From contig CAXUHB010000011.1 in NCBI GenBank assembly GCA_964250755.1, positions 46,464 through 110,463 of the forward strand: a stretch of 64,000 bases of DNA. The letters run 5' to 3'. Numbering within the stretch: position 1 is the stretch's first letter; each line of letters opens with the position of its first letter. Origin of the DNA: DASWOJ01 sp964250755 (GTDB taxonomy: Bacteria > Pseudomonadota > Alphaproteobacteria > Acetobacterales > Acetobacteraceae). Below are positions 41,251 to 49,410 of this stretch, in pieces. The position numbers and the translations under genes are program-made. The notes beneath the pieces were generated by a model that saw nothing but the letters and a program-made list of their open reading frames with translations, did not search any database and was not told the origin of the DNA.

Positions 41251-43176
41251 ATGAGCGACACCACGAAGACGCCCGGCCTGCCTGGGATCGAAGCCGCTGC
41301 GGTCTCCCCTGATGCAGTCGTAAGCCTCTGGTCCAGTTGGGTGGAAAAGGCGTCCGGCCAGGCCCAGGCGATGATGCAGCCTGTGGCCGGCAACTGGGAC
41401 GCGATGGCCGGCACGGTGATGTCCGACAGCCTCGACCAGATCCGCAAGGCCGTGGCGGACGACGCGACGTTGCGGCAGCTCGACCAGATGTGGAACGCCA
41501 ACCCGCTGCGGGACGTGGTGCCGGTGGACTGGGCCGCGGTGTCCGCGGCGCTCCGCACGGTGTGGCTGCGCGCGCTCCGCAACCCCGGCACGCTGGCCAA
41601 GGCCGCCGTGGACATGAACGCAGCCGTGCTCCGCGCCGCCGCCGATGCTTGGGCGGATGCGACCCGCGCCTGGATGGCCGGCGCGGCCCCGGCCCCTGCC
41701 GCGCCGAAGGGCGCCGACAAGCGCTTCGCCGCCGCCGACTGGCACGCCAACCCCGCCTACCGCACGCTGAAGGACGCCTACCTGCTGGCGTCCGACTGGC
41801 TGATGACGCAATCGGACGCGGACGACCTCGACCCTGCCGAGCGCCAGCGCCTGCAGTTCCACCTGCGCCAGTTCGTGGACGCCACCAGCCCGGCGCTGAT
41901 GCTGATGGGCAACCCCGTCGCCCTGCGCCGCGCGGTGGAGACCGGCGGCGCCAGCGTCGCCACCGGACTGCAGAACCTGATGGCCGACCTGAAGGAAGGC
42001 CGGCTGAGCATGGTGGACGAGGCGGCGTTCGCGCCCGGCCGCAACCTGGCGCTGTCGCCGGGCAAGGTGGTCCATCGCAACAAGCTGATCGAGTTGATCC
42101 AGTATTCGCCCACGACAGACACCGTCCACGCCGTCCCGCTGCTGATCCTGCCGCCCTGGATCAACAAGTTCTACATCCTGGACCTGCAGCCCAAGAACAG
42201 CATGGTCGCGCACCTGGTCGCGCAGGGCTTCACCGTCTTCATGGTGAGCTGGCGCAACCCGGACGAGAGCATGGATGGCACCACCATCGAGGATTACATG
42301 GACCTTGGCCCGCTGGAGGCCAGCGATGTCGTGCGGGAGATAACCGGGTCCGAGACGGTCAACGTCATGGGCTACTGCATCGGCGGCACGCTGCTGGCCA
42401 TGACGCTGGCCTACCTCGCCAACAAGGGCGACGCGCGGTTTGGCTGCGCGACCTTCATGGTCTCCCTGCAGGACTTCACCCGCGTCGGCGACAGCGCCGT
42501 GTTCATGGACGACCCGGCGGTTGACCTGGTCGAGCAGCAGATGCTGGAGCGCGGCTACCTGGACAGCCGCAGCATGTCCAACATGTTCAACCTGCTGCGC
42601 TCCAACGACCTGATCTGGTCCAACGTCGTCAACAACTACCTGATGGGCCAGAAGCCCCCGGCATTCGACCTGCTGTACTGGAACAGCGACGGCACCCGCA
42701 TGACCCGCGCGGCCCATAGCTGGTATCTCCGCAACACCTACAAGGAGAACAACCTGGTCCACCCCGGCAAGGTCGAGCTGAAGGGGGAGAAGCTGGACCT
42801 GGGCCGCATCACGCTCGACGCCTACGCCGTGGGGGCCGAGAAGGACCACATCGTTCCCTGGGACGCGGCGTGGCGGATCACGCAGTTGGTGGGGGGCGAG
42901 GTGCGCTACGTCCTGGCCAGCAGCGGCCACATCGCCGGCATCATCAACCCGCCCGGCGGCAAGGGCATCTATTGGACGGCCGAGCCGGGCCAGCGGTTCC
43001 CCGACGCGGACGCCTGGAAGCAGGCCACGGCGAAGCACGACGGAAGCTGGTGGCAGGACTGGACGGCCTGGCTGGCCCCACGGTCGGGCGAGAGGTCGGC
43101 ACCCCCGCCGCTGGGCAGCAACGCGCACCCGGCGATGGAGGACGCGCCCGGGACCTACGTGCTGCAGAAGTACTGA
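41251..43176 (+). CDS. phaC: Class I polyhydroxyalkanoate synthase
   Basis: A 641-residue PHA synthase. The lipase-like box with the catalytic Cys is GYCIGGTLLAM, the Asp lies in AVGAEKDHIVPW, and the His in SSGHIAGIINPPGG. The class I N-terminal domain is seen in NANPLRDVVPVDW-type sequence, and PPWINKFYILDLQPKNSMV is diagnostic. It polymerises 3-hydroxyacyl-CoA on granule surfaces. It lies 60 bases after the CoA-transferase genes, with AGGAG before the ATG. No phaA, phaB or phasin gene is nearby. The pairing suggests that acetoacetyl-CoA from the CoA-transferase feeds storage polymer. Confidence 0.95.
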   Translation: MSDTTKTPGLPGIEAAAVSPDAVVSLWSSWVEKASGQAQAMMQPVAGNWDAMAGTVMSDSLDQIRKAVADDATLRQLDQMWNANPLRDVVPVDWAAVSAALRTVWLRALRNPGTLAKAAVDMNAAVLRAAADAWADATRAWMAGAAPAPAAPKGADKRFAAADWHANPAYRTLKDAYLLASDWLMTQSDADDLDPAERQRLQFHLRQFVDATSPALMLMGNPVALRRAVETGGASVATGLQNLMADLKEGRLSMVDEAAFAPGRNLALSPGKVVHRNKLIELIQYSPTTDTVHAVPLLILPPWINKFYILDLQPKNSMVAHLVAQGFTVFMVSWRNPDESMDGTTIEDYMDLGPLEASDVVREITGSETVNVMGYCIGGTLLAMTLAYLANKGDARFGCATFMVSLQDFTRVGDSAVFMDDPAVDLVEQQMLERGYLDSRSMSNMFNLLRSNDLIWSNVVNNYLMGQKPPAFDLLYWNSDGTRMTRAAHSWYLRNTYKENNLVHPGKVELKGEKLDLGRITLDAYAVGAEKDHIVPWDAAWRITQLVGGEVRYVLASSGHIAGIINPPGGKGIYWTAEPGQRFPDADAWKQATAKHDGSWWQDWTAWLAPRSGERSAPPPLGSNAHPAMEDAPGTYVLQKY

Positions 43177-43201
43177 AGCGCGTCGGCGGTCCTGGTGCCG
43201 C

Positions 43202-44341
43202 TCAGCAGGTTGAGGCCAGGGCCGCCCGCAGCCGGTCCCAGTCTGCCTTCGGACCTGGGATGCCGAAGCGCAGCCGGGTTGGAGCCTCCGCGAACGGGCG
43301 GACAAGAATGCCGGCTCGGCCCAGGCGGTCAGCCCAGTCCGCGGCGTCCGGCGTGTCGGTAAGGCGGAATAGATGCGTTCCGCCAAGGACCTCCATGCCG
43401 GCATGGACGAGCAGATTGTCCAGGGCAGCAGCGTCGGCTTTCAGGCGGCACCCCGCATCCAGCCGCCAGGCGGTGTCTGCCAGGGCGGCGGTGCCGATGT
43501 GAAGCGCCGGGCCGCCGACCGCCCAGGGGCCAAGAGCGGTGCGTATGCGCGCGGCCAGCGCCGGCTCGGCCAGAGCGAAGCCCAGGCGCAGCCCGGCCAA
43601 CCCATATGCCTTGCCGAATGAACGCAGCACGACGACGCCGGGCAGCGGCAGGTGCGGGGCCAGGCTGTCCGCCGGCGCGAAGTCGGCAAACGCCTCGTCC
43701 ACCACAAGCAGGCCATGCCGCCTTGCGAGCGCAAGCAGGCCCCGGACGGGGATGCGCCGGCCATCAGGGTTGTTCGGGTTGCAGAGAACAAGTGCGCTTG
43801 CTCCCTCTCCCTCCGAGAGAGGGTTGGGGTGAGCGAGGCCACATGGACCATCCTCAAGTAATGCGGGACCGGTCTGCTGCCGGCGCAGCCGGTTCTTGCC
43901 GTTTCCCTCACCCCAACCCTCTCCCGGAGGGAGAGGGGGAAGCGTCAACACCCGCACCTCCGCCCCGCCGGCCCGCCACGCCGCCGCGTGCTCGGCATAG
44001 GTCGGCCCCAGCACCGTCACCTCACGCTGCGGCAGCAGCAGCGGTAGCAGGCTGATCAGCACCTGGGTGCCCGGCGCAGCCACCACCATCGCCGGGTCGC
44101 GCACGCCGTAGGCCGTGGCGGCGGCGGCTTGCAACGCATCCAGCGCCTCCGGCTCCGGCAGGCGAGTCAGGGCATCCGGCGGGGACGCCGGCGCCGGGTA
44201 GGGCACAGGGTTGATGCCGGTGGACAGGTCCAGGAACGGCCACGGCGCATCCGGCCACCGCCGCCGGGCAGCGAGCAGGCGGCCGCCATGTTCGATCCCC
44301 GCCGCGCCCTGGTGTATCGCTGCCGTGATGCCCGACTCCAT
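43202..44341 (-). CDS. cobC: Threonine-phosphate decarboxylase-like aminotransferase CobC, with in-frame repeat insertion
   Basis: A 379-residue PLP enzyme of cobalamin synthesis that provides or attaches the aminopropanol linker. Family landmarks are EHGGRL, FLDLSTGINPVPYP, CNPNNPDGRR and LRSFGKAYGLAGLRLGF, which holds the PLP lysine. Length is about 45 residues above the norm, because palindromic element copy 2 is translated at residues about 134-181 (PPLPPGEGWGEG ... HPNPLSEGEG), just before the NPNNPDG motif. The ATG at 44341 is the only start in frame, and it overlaps the divergent cobD start by 14 bases. Activity depends on this surface insertion being tolerated. Confidence 0.88.
   Translation of the reverse strand: MESGITAAIHQGAAGIEHGGRLLAARRRWPDAPWPFLDLSTGINPVPYPAPASPPDALTRLPEPEALDALQAAAATAYGVRDPAMVVAAPGTQVLISLLPLLLPQREVTVLGPTYAEHAAAWRAGGAEVRVLTLPPLPPGEGWGEGNGKNRLRRQQTGPALLEDGPCGLAHPNPLSEGEGASALVLCNPNNPDGRRIPVRGLLALARRHGLLVVDEAFADFAPADSLAPHLPLPGVVVLRSFGKAYGLAGLRLGFALAEPALAARIRTALGPWAVGGPALHIGTAALADTAWRLDAGCRLKADAAALDNLLVHAGMEVLGGTHLFRLTDTPDAADWADRLGRAGILVRPFAEAPTRLRFGIPGPKADWDRLRAALASTC
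43801..43940. repeat. Paired inverted palindromic element, copy 2 (inside cobC)
   Basis: Unit 1 at 43801-43838 and unit 2 at 43905-43940, in inverted orientation, about 66 bases apart. The copy lies wholly inside cobC and is read in frame on the minus strand as a PPGEGWGEG ... NPLSEGEG peptide. Both units keep the GGAGGGAGAGGG core, with one change (CCTCCGAGAGAGGG) in unit 1. There is no stop in the reading frame used. Confidence 0.9.
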
Positions 44342-45296
44342 CCCCTTCTCCGGCCTGGTCGCCGTGGCGCTGCTGCTGGAGGCCGCGGCGGGATACCCCG
44401 GCCCGCTGTTCCACGCCATACGCCACCCGGTCGTCTGGGCCGGCGCTCTGATCGGCTGGCTGGACCGCACCCTGAACCTGGACGGCCTGCCGCCAGGCAT
44501 CCGCCGCCAACGCGGCGTCCTGGCCGTCGCGGTCCTGCTCATGGCCAGCGCCGGCCCGGCGTGGGCGCTGCAAGCCGTCCTGCCCTGGCCGCTGCTGGTT
44601 GTCCTGGCCGCGGCGCTGCCCGCCCAGCGCAGCCTGCACGCCTACGTGTCCGCGGTCGGCACGGCCCTGCGCAACGGCGGCCTGCCAGCCGGCCGCCGCG
44701 CCGTCGCCCATATCGTCGGCCGCAACCCCGACACGCTGGACGAGGCCGCCGTGATCCGCGCCGCCATCGAGAGCCTGGCCGAGAACTTCTCCGACGGCGT
44801 TGTCGCCCCCGCCGTCTGGGGCCTGCTGGCGGGCCTGCCCGGCATGGCGGCCTACAAGGCGGTCAACACCGCCGACAGCATGATCGGCCACCTGACGCAG
44901 CGGCACCGCGCCTTCGGCTGGGCCGCTGCGCGCTTGGATGACGTGGTGAACCTGCCGGCCTCCCGCCTGTCCGCCCTGTGGCTGGTCCTGGCCGCCTGCC
45001 TGCACCAGGGCGCCCAACCCGGCGCGGCGCTGCGGACAGTGCTGCGCGATGCCCGGCAACACCGCTCCCCCAACGCCGGCTGGCCCGAGGCGGCGATGGC
45101 CGGCGCGCTGGGCCTGCGCTTGGCCGGGCCACGCACCTACGGCACGGTGACGGTCGCCGACCCCTGGATGGGCAGCGGCCGGGCGGAGGCGACTCTGGAC
45201 GACCTTCGCCGCGCCCTGGCCCTGTATCGCACCGCCTGCGCCTTGCAGGCCGGCGCCGTGCTGCTGCTATGGGCCGCCATCAGCGCGCGAGGCTGA
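44328..45296 (+). CDS. cobD: Adenosylcobinamide-phosphate synthase (CbiB/CobD)
   Basis: A 322-residue inner-membrane protein that attaches the aminopropanol (phosphate) arm to adenosylcobyric acid. It has four or five hydrophobic segments and the family motifs DRTLNLDGLPPGIRR, HIVGRNPDTLDEAAVIRAAI, ESLAENFSDGVVAPAVWGL and RHRAFGWAAARLDDVVNLP. The ATG at 44328 was chosen, with a GTG directly before it. It overlaps the 5' end of divergent cobC by 14 bases and the 3' end of cobQ by 17. Its promoter must lie inside cobC. Confidence 0.93.
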   Translation: MPDSIPFSGLVAVALLLEAAAGYPGPLFHAIRHPVVWAGALIGWLDRTLNLDGLPPGIRRQRGVLAVAVLLMASAGPAWALQAVLPWPLLVVLAAALPAQRSLHAYVSAVGTALRNGGLPAGRRAVAHIVGRNPDTLDEAAVIRAAIESLAENFSDGVVAPAVWGLLAGLPGMAAYKAVNTADSMIGHLTQRHRAFGWAAARLDDVVNLPASRLSALWLVLAACLHQGAQPGAALRTVLRDARQHRSPNAGWPEAAMAGALGLRLAGPRTYGTVTVADPWMGSGRAEATLDDLRRALALYRTACALQAGAVLLLWAAISARG

Positions 45297-46740
45297 GCAG
45301 GCGGTCCACGTCCATATGCGCCTCCAGGTGCGCGGCCAGGGCGTCCAGCGCCGCCTCCACCCCGGCATCGTGGTTGCGCCTGGCCGGCGCCGTGCCCAGG
45401 CGCCGGAGCCAGGCGTCGCGCTGCGCGTCGTGCGTGAACAGGCCATGCACGTAGGTGCCCTGCACCAGCCCATCCCCGCTGCACGCGCCGTCCGAACGGC
45501 CATCGGCATGGCGCAGAAGCGGGGCGGACGTGGCCGGGCCGGTGGTGACGCCAATGTGCATCTCGTAGCCGTGGAACGGCACGCCATCCGTGCAGTCCGT
45601 GCCCGCCGCCTCCGCCAGCCGCTTCTCCCCGGTCAGCACGGTGGTCACGTCCAGCAGGCCCAGCCCGGCCACCGCGCCCGCCGGCCCCTCGATCCCCGCC
45701 GGGTCCTCGATGCGGGTGCCGAGCATCTGGTAGCCGCCGCACACCCCCAGCACCCGCCCGCCCCGGCGCCGGTGCGTCATCAGGTCCCCATGCCAGCCCG
45801 CAGCGCGGAAGGCGTGCAGGTCCGCGATGGTCGCCTTGGAGCCGGGCAGCAGCACCAAATCGCACACCGGCAGCGGCTGGCCCGGCTGCACCATCATCAC
45901 CTGCACGCCGGGTTCAGACAGCAGCGGGTCCAGGTCGTCGAAGTTGCTGATCCGCGGCAGCACCGGCACGGCGATCCGCAAGGTGGCGCCGGGCCGGCGC
46001 GGCGCGTCGCCCAGGTCGGCCGCATCCTCCGCCGGCAGCAGCGCCGCCCCAGCGAAGTGCGGCACCAGCCCCAGCGCCGCCCATCCCGTGCGCGCCGCAA
46101 TCAGCGCCATCCCTGCGTCGAACAGCGACAGGTCGCCGCGCATACGGTTGACGATGAAGCCCTGCACCATCGCGGCATCCGCCCGGTCCAGCACGGCATG
46201 GGTGCCCACCAGGGACGCGATGACCCCGCCACGGTCAATGTCGCCCACCACGACAACCGGCGTGCCGGTGGCGCGGGCGAAGCCCATGTTGGCGATGTCG
46301 CCCTGGCGCAGGTTGACCTCGGACGCGCTGCCCGCGCCCTCCACCAGCACGATGTCGGCCTCCCCCTGCATCCGGGCGAAGCTGTCCAGCACATGCGGCA
46401 TCAAGCTGGGCTTCATGGCCTGGTACTCGCGGGCGCGGGCGGTGGCGTGGATGCGGCCCTGCACGACGACCTGCGATCCCGTCTCGCTCTGGGGTTTCAG
46501 CAGCACTGGGTTCATGTGGACACTGGGCGGGACGCCTGCGGCGCGGGCCTGCAGCGCCTGAGCACGCCCGATCTCTCCGCCGTCAGGGGTGACCGCCGCG
46601 TTGTTGCTCATGTTCTGCGGCTTGAACGGGCGCACCCGCAGGCCGCGCCGCAGGCAGGCCCGCGCCAGCCCGGCGACCAGCAAGGATTTGCCGACGCTGG
46701 ACCCGGTGCCTTGCAGCATGATGGCGCGGGGCGGCGTCAT
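45280..46740 (-). CDS. cobQ: Cobyric acid synthase
   Basis: A 486-residue ATP-dependent amidotransferase that amidates four side chains of adenosylcobyrinic a,c-diamide. An N-terminal P-loop-like dethiobiotin-synthetase fold (IMLQGTGSSVGKSLLVAGLA, FKPQNMSNNA) is followed by the glutaminase domain with the nucleophile Cys in VLGVCGGYQMLG and the His in GTYVHGLF. Length is normal. The ATG at 46740 starts the conserved part. It converges on cobD, and upstream are two genes unrelated to B12. Confidence 0.95.
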   Translation of the reverse strand: MTPPRAIMLQGTGSSVGKSLLVAGLARACLRRGLRVRPFKPQNMSNNAAVTPDGGEIGRAQALQARAAGVPPSVHMNPVLLKPQSETGSQVVVQGRIHATARAREYQAMKPSLMPHVLDSFARMQGEADIVLVEGAGSASEVNLRQGDIANMGFARATGTPVVVVGDIDRGGVIASLVGTHAVLDRADAAMVQGFIVNRMRGDLSLFDAGMALIAARTGWAALGLVPHFAGAALLPAEDAADLGDAPRRPGATLRIAVPVLPRISNFDDLDPLLSEPGVQVMMVQPGQPLPVCDLVLLPGSKATIADLHAFRAAGWHGDLMTHRRRGGRVLGVCGGYQMLGTRIEDPAGIEGPAGAVAGLGLLDVTTVLTGEKRLAEAAGTDCTDGVPFHGYEMHIGVTTGPATSAPLLRHADGRSDGACSGDGLVQGTYVHGLFTHDAQRDAWLRRLGTAPARRNHDAGVEAALDALAAHLEAHMDVDRLLSLAR

Positions 46741-46884
46741 CGAACCCTGCCGCACTTGGACTGAGCTGTGTTGAGGTTTTCAGGGACAGCAGCGTCCATT
46801 GGCAGCCGCCTGCTGCCGTTATCTACCAATACATATTGCCCGGGGCTGCCGAAGCGTATCCGCTGCACCCGTGCTGGCCCGTAT

Positions 46885-47361
46885 CTATACCCGAAAGTCA
46901 AGGTGCGTGGGAACGCTTGGGTCGAATTCGGAGAAGTCAAAACCGATCCACAGCCGCAAGTCTTGCAGCAAACCTATGGCTCCGCGGTCCAAGTAGTTGT
47001 TTTCTTGCAGGAGCGATGACATGACCGGGATCTGAAAATGGACGTGCTGGTCCTCGGCGTCCACTTGGGTTAAAAGCTGCTTCAATGCCAGCGCACCGCC
47101 AAGGCTTGCAACCAGACCCTCAAGCGCTTCGTCCCAAGGCAACCCTCCCTGAAATCCATGATAGACCTTGATGGAGGATTTTGGGGCGATCCTGCCCGTC
47201 ATTCCGGACCTCTCCCCCTTATGGCGGATAAAGACGTCAGCATCTGACAATGTCGCGGCCAACTCCGCCGGGTCCATATCGAAGCCGGACAGCGACAGGT
47301 GGACGTGGCGGCTGGCATCGTTCCTGATCCTCACAGGCTGAGAATGGCGGATGACTGCCAT
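46885..47361 (-). CDS. DUF4279-type protein
   Basis: A 158-residue soluble protein. The N-terminal VHLSLSGFDMDPAELAATL followed by FIRHKGERSG fits the DUF4279 pattern, in which an early strand and a dipeptide after a basic KGE step recur. The family includes predicted immunity-like proteins, but its function is not established. Its base composition is lower in GC than that of the flanking cob genes. The ribosome site before ATG 47361 is weak. It follows the Uma2 gene by 34 bases, so the two probably entered the locus together. Not a B12 gene. Confidence 0.6.
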   Translation of the reverse strand: MAVIRHSQPVRIRNDASRHVHLSLSGFDMDPAELAATLSDADVFIRHKGERSGMTGRIAPKSSIKVYHGFQGGLPWDEALEGLVASLGGALALKQLLTQVDAEDQHVHFQIPVMSSLLQENNYLDRGAIGLLQDLRLWIGFDFSEFDPSVPTHLDFRV

Positions 47362-47395
47362 CCAACTACAAAGCGTCGGCAGGGGCTGCGGGCCG

Positions 47396-48007
47396 TCATA
47401 GCTGCTGCTCCGCCCCGAACAACCCAGCCAATGGCACGGCGGCGCCGGGCAGGGCTGTCACGTCCAGCACCGCGTCGGCTCCAAAAGGCTGGACGAACCC
47501 CCAGCGGCGCTCCGTCGGCAGGGGGTCGCGGTGAACCAGCACCCTTTGCGCGTCGAGGTCAACGAGCCAGTATTCGGGAATGCCGTGCTTGGCATACAGC
47601 GGCGCCTTCACATCCCGGTCGCGGGCCAGCGTGGAGTCGGACACCTCGACAAGCAGGAATACGTCTCTCGGGCCAGGCAGGGCCGTCCTGTAGCGTTTCA
47701 CAGGTGGGCGCAGCAGCGCCAGATCGGGCTGCGGCTCTGATCGGGGCGGCAGGCGCACGGGTCCTTGCACCGACACCACCGCCCGTGTGCCCACGGCAGC
47801 CCGGAGCAATTGATCCAGCAGCAGCACGGCAACGAAATGGGGCGAACCGATAGCCGCCATGGTGACGATAACCCCCTCGATCAGCTCCGTCCGCTCATCG
47901 GCAGACAGGATGCCGGCCTCGGCCATGCGGTGGTAGTCGTCCACTGTGAACGGATGCATCGAGTCCAGGATTGAGGGCGCCACGAGTGCGGCGTCGCCGT
48001 CGGCCAT
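47396..48007 (-). CDS. Uma2-family (DUF820) putative endonuclease
   Basis: A 203-residue PD-(D/E)XK-fold protein of the Uma2 family. The early FTVDDYHRMAEAGILSADERTELIEGV and catalytic segments (EPQPDLALL and FLLVEVSDSTLARDRDVKAPLYA) are clear, as is IPEYWLVDLDAQRVLVH. The Asp, Glu-x-Ser and later Lys complete the nuclease site. ATG 48007 has AGGAGG seven bases upstream; the longer form from 48040 is less likely. Uma2 genes occur in many copies in cyanobacterial and proteobacterial genomes, and their cellular role is unsettled. It sits between cobQ and cobO. Confidence 0.85.
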   Translation of the reverse strand: MADGDAALVAPSILDSMHPFTVDDYHRMAEAGILSADERTELIEGVIVTMAAIGSPHFVAVLLLDQLLRAAVGTRAVVSVQGPVRLPPRSEPQPDLALLRPPVKRYRTALPGPRDVFLLVEVSDSTLARDRDVKAPLYAKHGIPEYWLVDLDAQRVLVHRDPLPTERRWGFVQPFGADAVLDVTALPGAAVPLAGLFGAEQQL

Positions 48008-48073
48008 CACACTGCCTCCTGCATCAACAACCCGAGTCATACCGGCACCGCCCCGCCAGGGGCAAGGCGGCGG

Positions 48074-48676
48074 TCAGAACTCGATCCCCTCCTGCGCCTT
48101 CACCCCCGCCGCGAAGTGATGCTTCACCAGTGTCATCTCCGTCACCAGGTCCGCGGCCTCGACCAGCGCAGGCCGGGCGTTGCGGCCGGTGACGACGACG
48201 TGCAGGGCAGGGGGGCGAGCGGCCAGGGCGTCCAGCACCTCCTGCTCCGGCAGGTAGTCGTAGCGGAGCGCGATGTTCAGCTCGTCCAGCAGCAGCAGGG
48301 ACAGGCCGGGCTGGTGCATCAACTCGACGGCCTTGTCCCAGGCCCGGCGGCAGGCCGCCACGTCGCGGGCGCGGTCCTGCGTGTCCCAGGTGAAGCCCTC
48401 GCCCATCGTGTGCCACTCCACCAAGTCGGCGAAACGGTCCAGCGCGCCGCGCTCCCCGGTGGACCAGGCGCCCTTGATGAACTGCACCACCCCCACCCGC
48501 CGCCCGCGCCCGACCATCCGCAGCAGCAGGCCGAAGGCGGCGGTGGACTTGCCCTTGCCCGGCCCGGTGTGGACCATCAGCAGGCCCTTCTCGATGGTCT
48601 TGCTGGCCACCTCCGCATCCTGCACCGCCTTGCGCTTGGCCATCTTGACGGCGTGCCGGGTCTCGTCGTCGCTCAT
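48074..48676 (-). CDS. cobO: Cob(I)yrinic acid a,c-diamide adenosyltransferase
   Basis: A 200-residue CobA/CobO-type adenosyltransferase that forms the Co-C bond with ATP. The P-loop is MVHTGPGKGKSTAAFG. The family segments VQFIKGAWSTGER, EWHTMGEGFTWDTQD, LLLLDELNIALRYDYL and VVVTGRNARPALVEAADLV are complete. The ATG overlaps the cobU stop as ATGA, so the two are co-translated. Uma2 and DUF4279 follow downstream. Confidence 0.96.
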   Translation of the reverse strand: MSDDETRHAVKMAKRKAVQDAEVASKTIEKGLLMVHTGPGKGKSTAAFGLLLRMVGRGRRVGVVQFIKGAWSTGERGALDRFADLVEWHTMGEGFTWDTQDRARDVAACRRAWDKAVELMHQPGLSLLLLDELNIALRYDYLPEQEVLDALAARPPALHVVVTGRNARPALVEAADLVTEMTLVKHHFAAGVKAQEGIEF

Positions 48677-49185
48677 GCGGCAGGTCCTTTCACGATCAAG
48701 GGGAGGCCGGCCACGACCAGCACGACGCGATCCGCCCGCGCCGCCACGCGCTGGTGCAGCCGCCCCGCCTCGTCCCGGAAGGCGCGGGCCAGCGCGTTGT
48801 CGGGCACGATGCCCAGTCCAACCTCGTTGGACACCAGCACGGTGGGGGCAGTCCGGGCGTCCAGCGCCGCCAGCAGCGCCGCGACCGACCCCGGCAGATC
48901 CAGGCCGCCCAGCATCAGATTGGTCAGCCACAGCGTCAGACAGTCCACCAGCACGGGCATCCCACCAGCCGCCGCCAAGGCCGCCGGAAGGTCCACCGGT
49001 GCCTCAATCGTCTGCCATCCCGCCACCCGGTCATACCGATGCCGGGCAATGCGCGACCGCATCTCGTCGTCAAAGGCTTGTGCGGTGGCGACATAGGTCC
49101 AAGGCCCGGCCCGGGCCGTGACGAGCGCCTCAGCATAGCGGCTTTTGCCGGACCGCACCCCGCCGAGCACAAAGGTCAGCACCAC
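48673..49185 (-). CDS. cobU: Adenosylcobinamide kinase/guanylyltransferase
   Basis: A 170-residue bifunctional enzyme that phosphorylates adenosylcobinamide and adds GMP. The P-loop VLGGVRSGKSRYAEAL is at the start, the guanylylated His is likely in IARHRYDR, and LVDCLTLWLTNLML and LVSNEVGLGIVPDNALAR are family marks. The start is GTG at 49185 or 49182; no ATG is available. The purine-rich ribosome site lies in the last bases of palindromic element copy 3, so the element appears to supply its translation signal. It is coupled to cobO by ATGA. Confidence 0.93.
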   Translation of the reverse strand: MVLTFVLGGVRSGKSRYAEALVTARAGPWTYVATAQAFDDEMRSRIARHRYDRVAGWQTIEAPVDLPAALAAAGGMPVLVDCLTLWLTNLMLGGLDLPGSVAALLAALDARTAPTVLVSNEVGLGIVPDNALARAFRDEAGRLHQRVAARADRVVLVVAGLPLIVKGPAA

Positions 49186-49194
49186 AATGCCCTG

Positions 49195-49343
49195 CTCCCT
49201 CTCCCTCCGGGAGAGGGTTGAGGTGAGGGAAGCCAAGCAGCGCGGGCCATTCCGAAGCAAGCCGGCCCACCCGGCCCACAATGAACCAGCAAACCCCTCG
49301 CAACCTCCCTCACCCCGGCCCTCTCCCGGGGGGAGAGGGAGCA
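49195..49343. repeat. Paired inverted palindromic element, copy 3
   Basis: Unit 1 at 49195-49231 and unit 2 at 49304-49343, inverted, about 72 bases apart. This copy is flipped relative to copies 1, 5, 6 and 7: the unit with the CCGGGG junction is second instead of first. It occupies most of the gap between cobU (minus strand) and the riboswitch promoter (plus strand). Confidence 0.88.
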
Positions 49344-49375
49344 GGACCGTCCAGCCCCAATCACGCCAGTTTCCA

Positions 49376-49404
49376 TTGACACCCCAAGCCCCGCGGCATA
49401 CTGC
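49376..49404 (+). promoter_or_regulatory. Likely promoter of the riboswitch-controlled cob operon
   Basis: TTGACA at 49376-49381 is a perfect -35 hexamer. CATACT (15-base spacing) or TACTGC (17-base spacing) follows as a weaker -10. Transcription would start near 49408-49411, exactly at the 5' end of the cobalamin aptamer. Confidence 0.5.
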
Positions 49405-49410
49405 ACCCGG

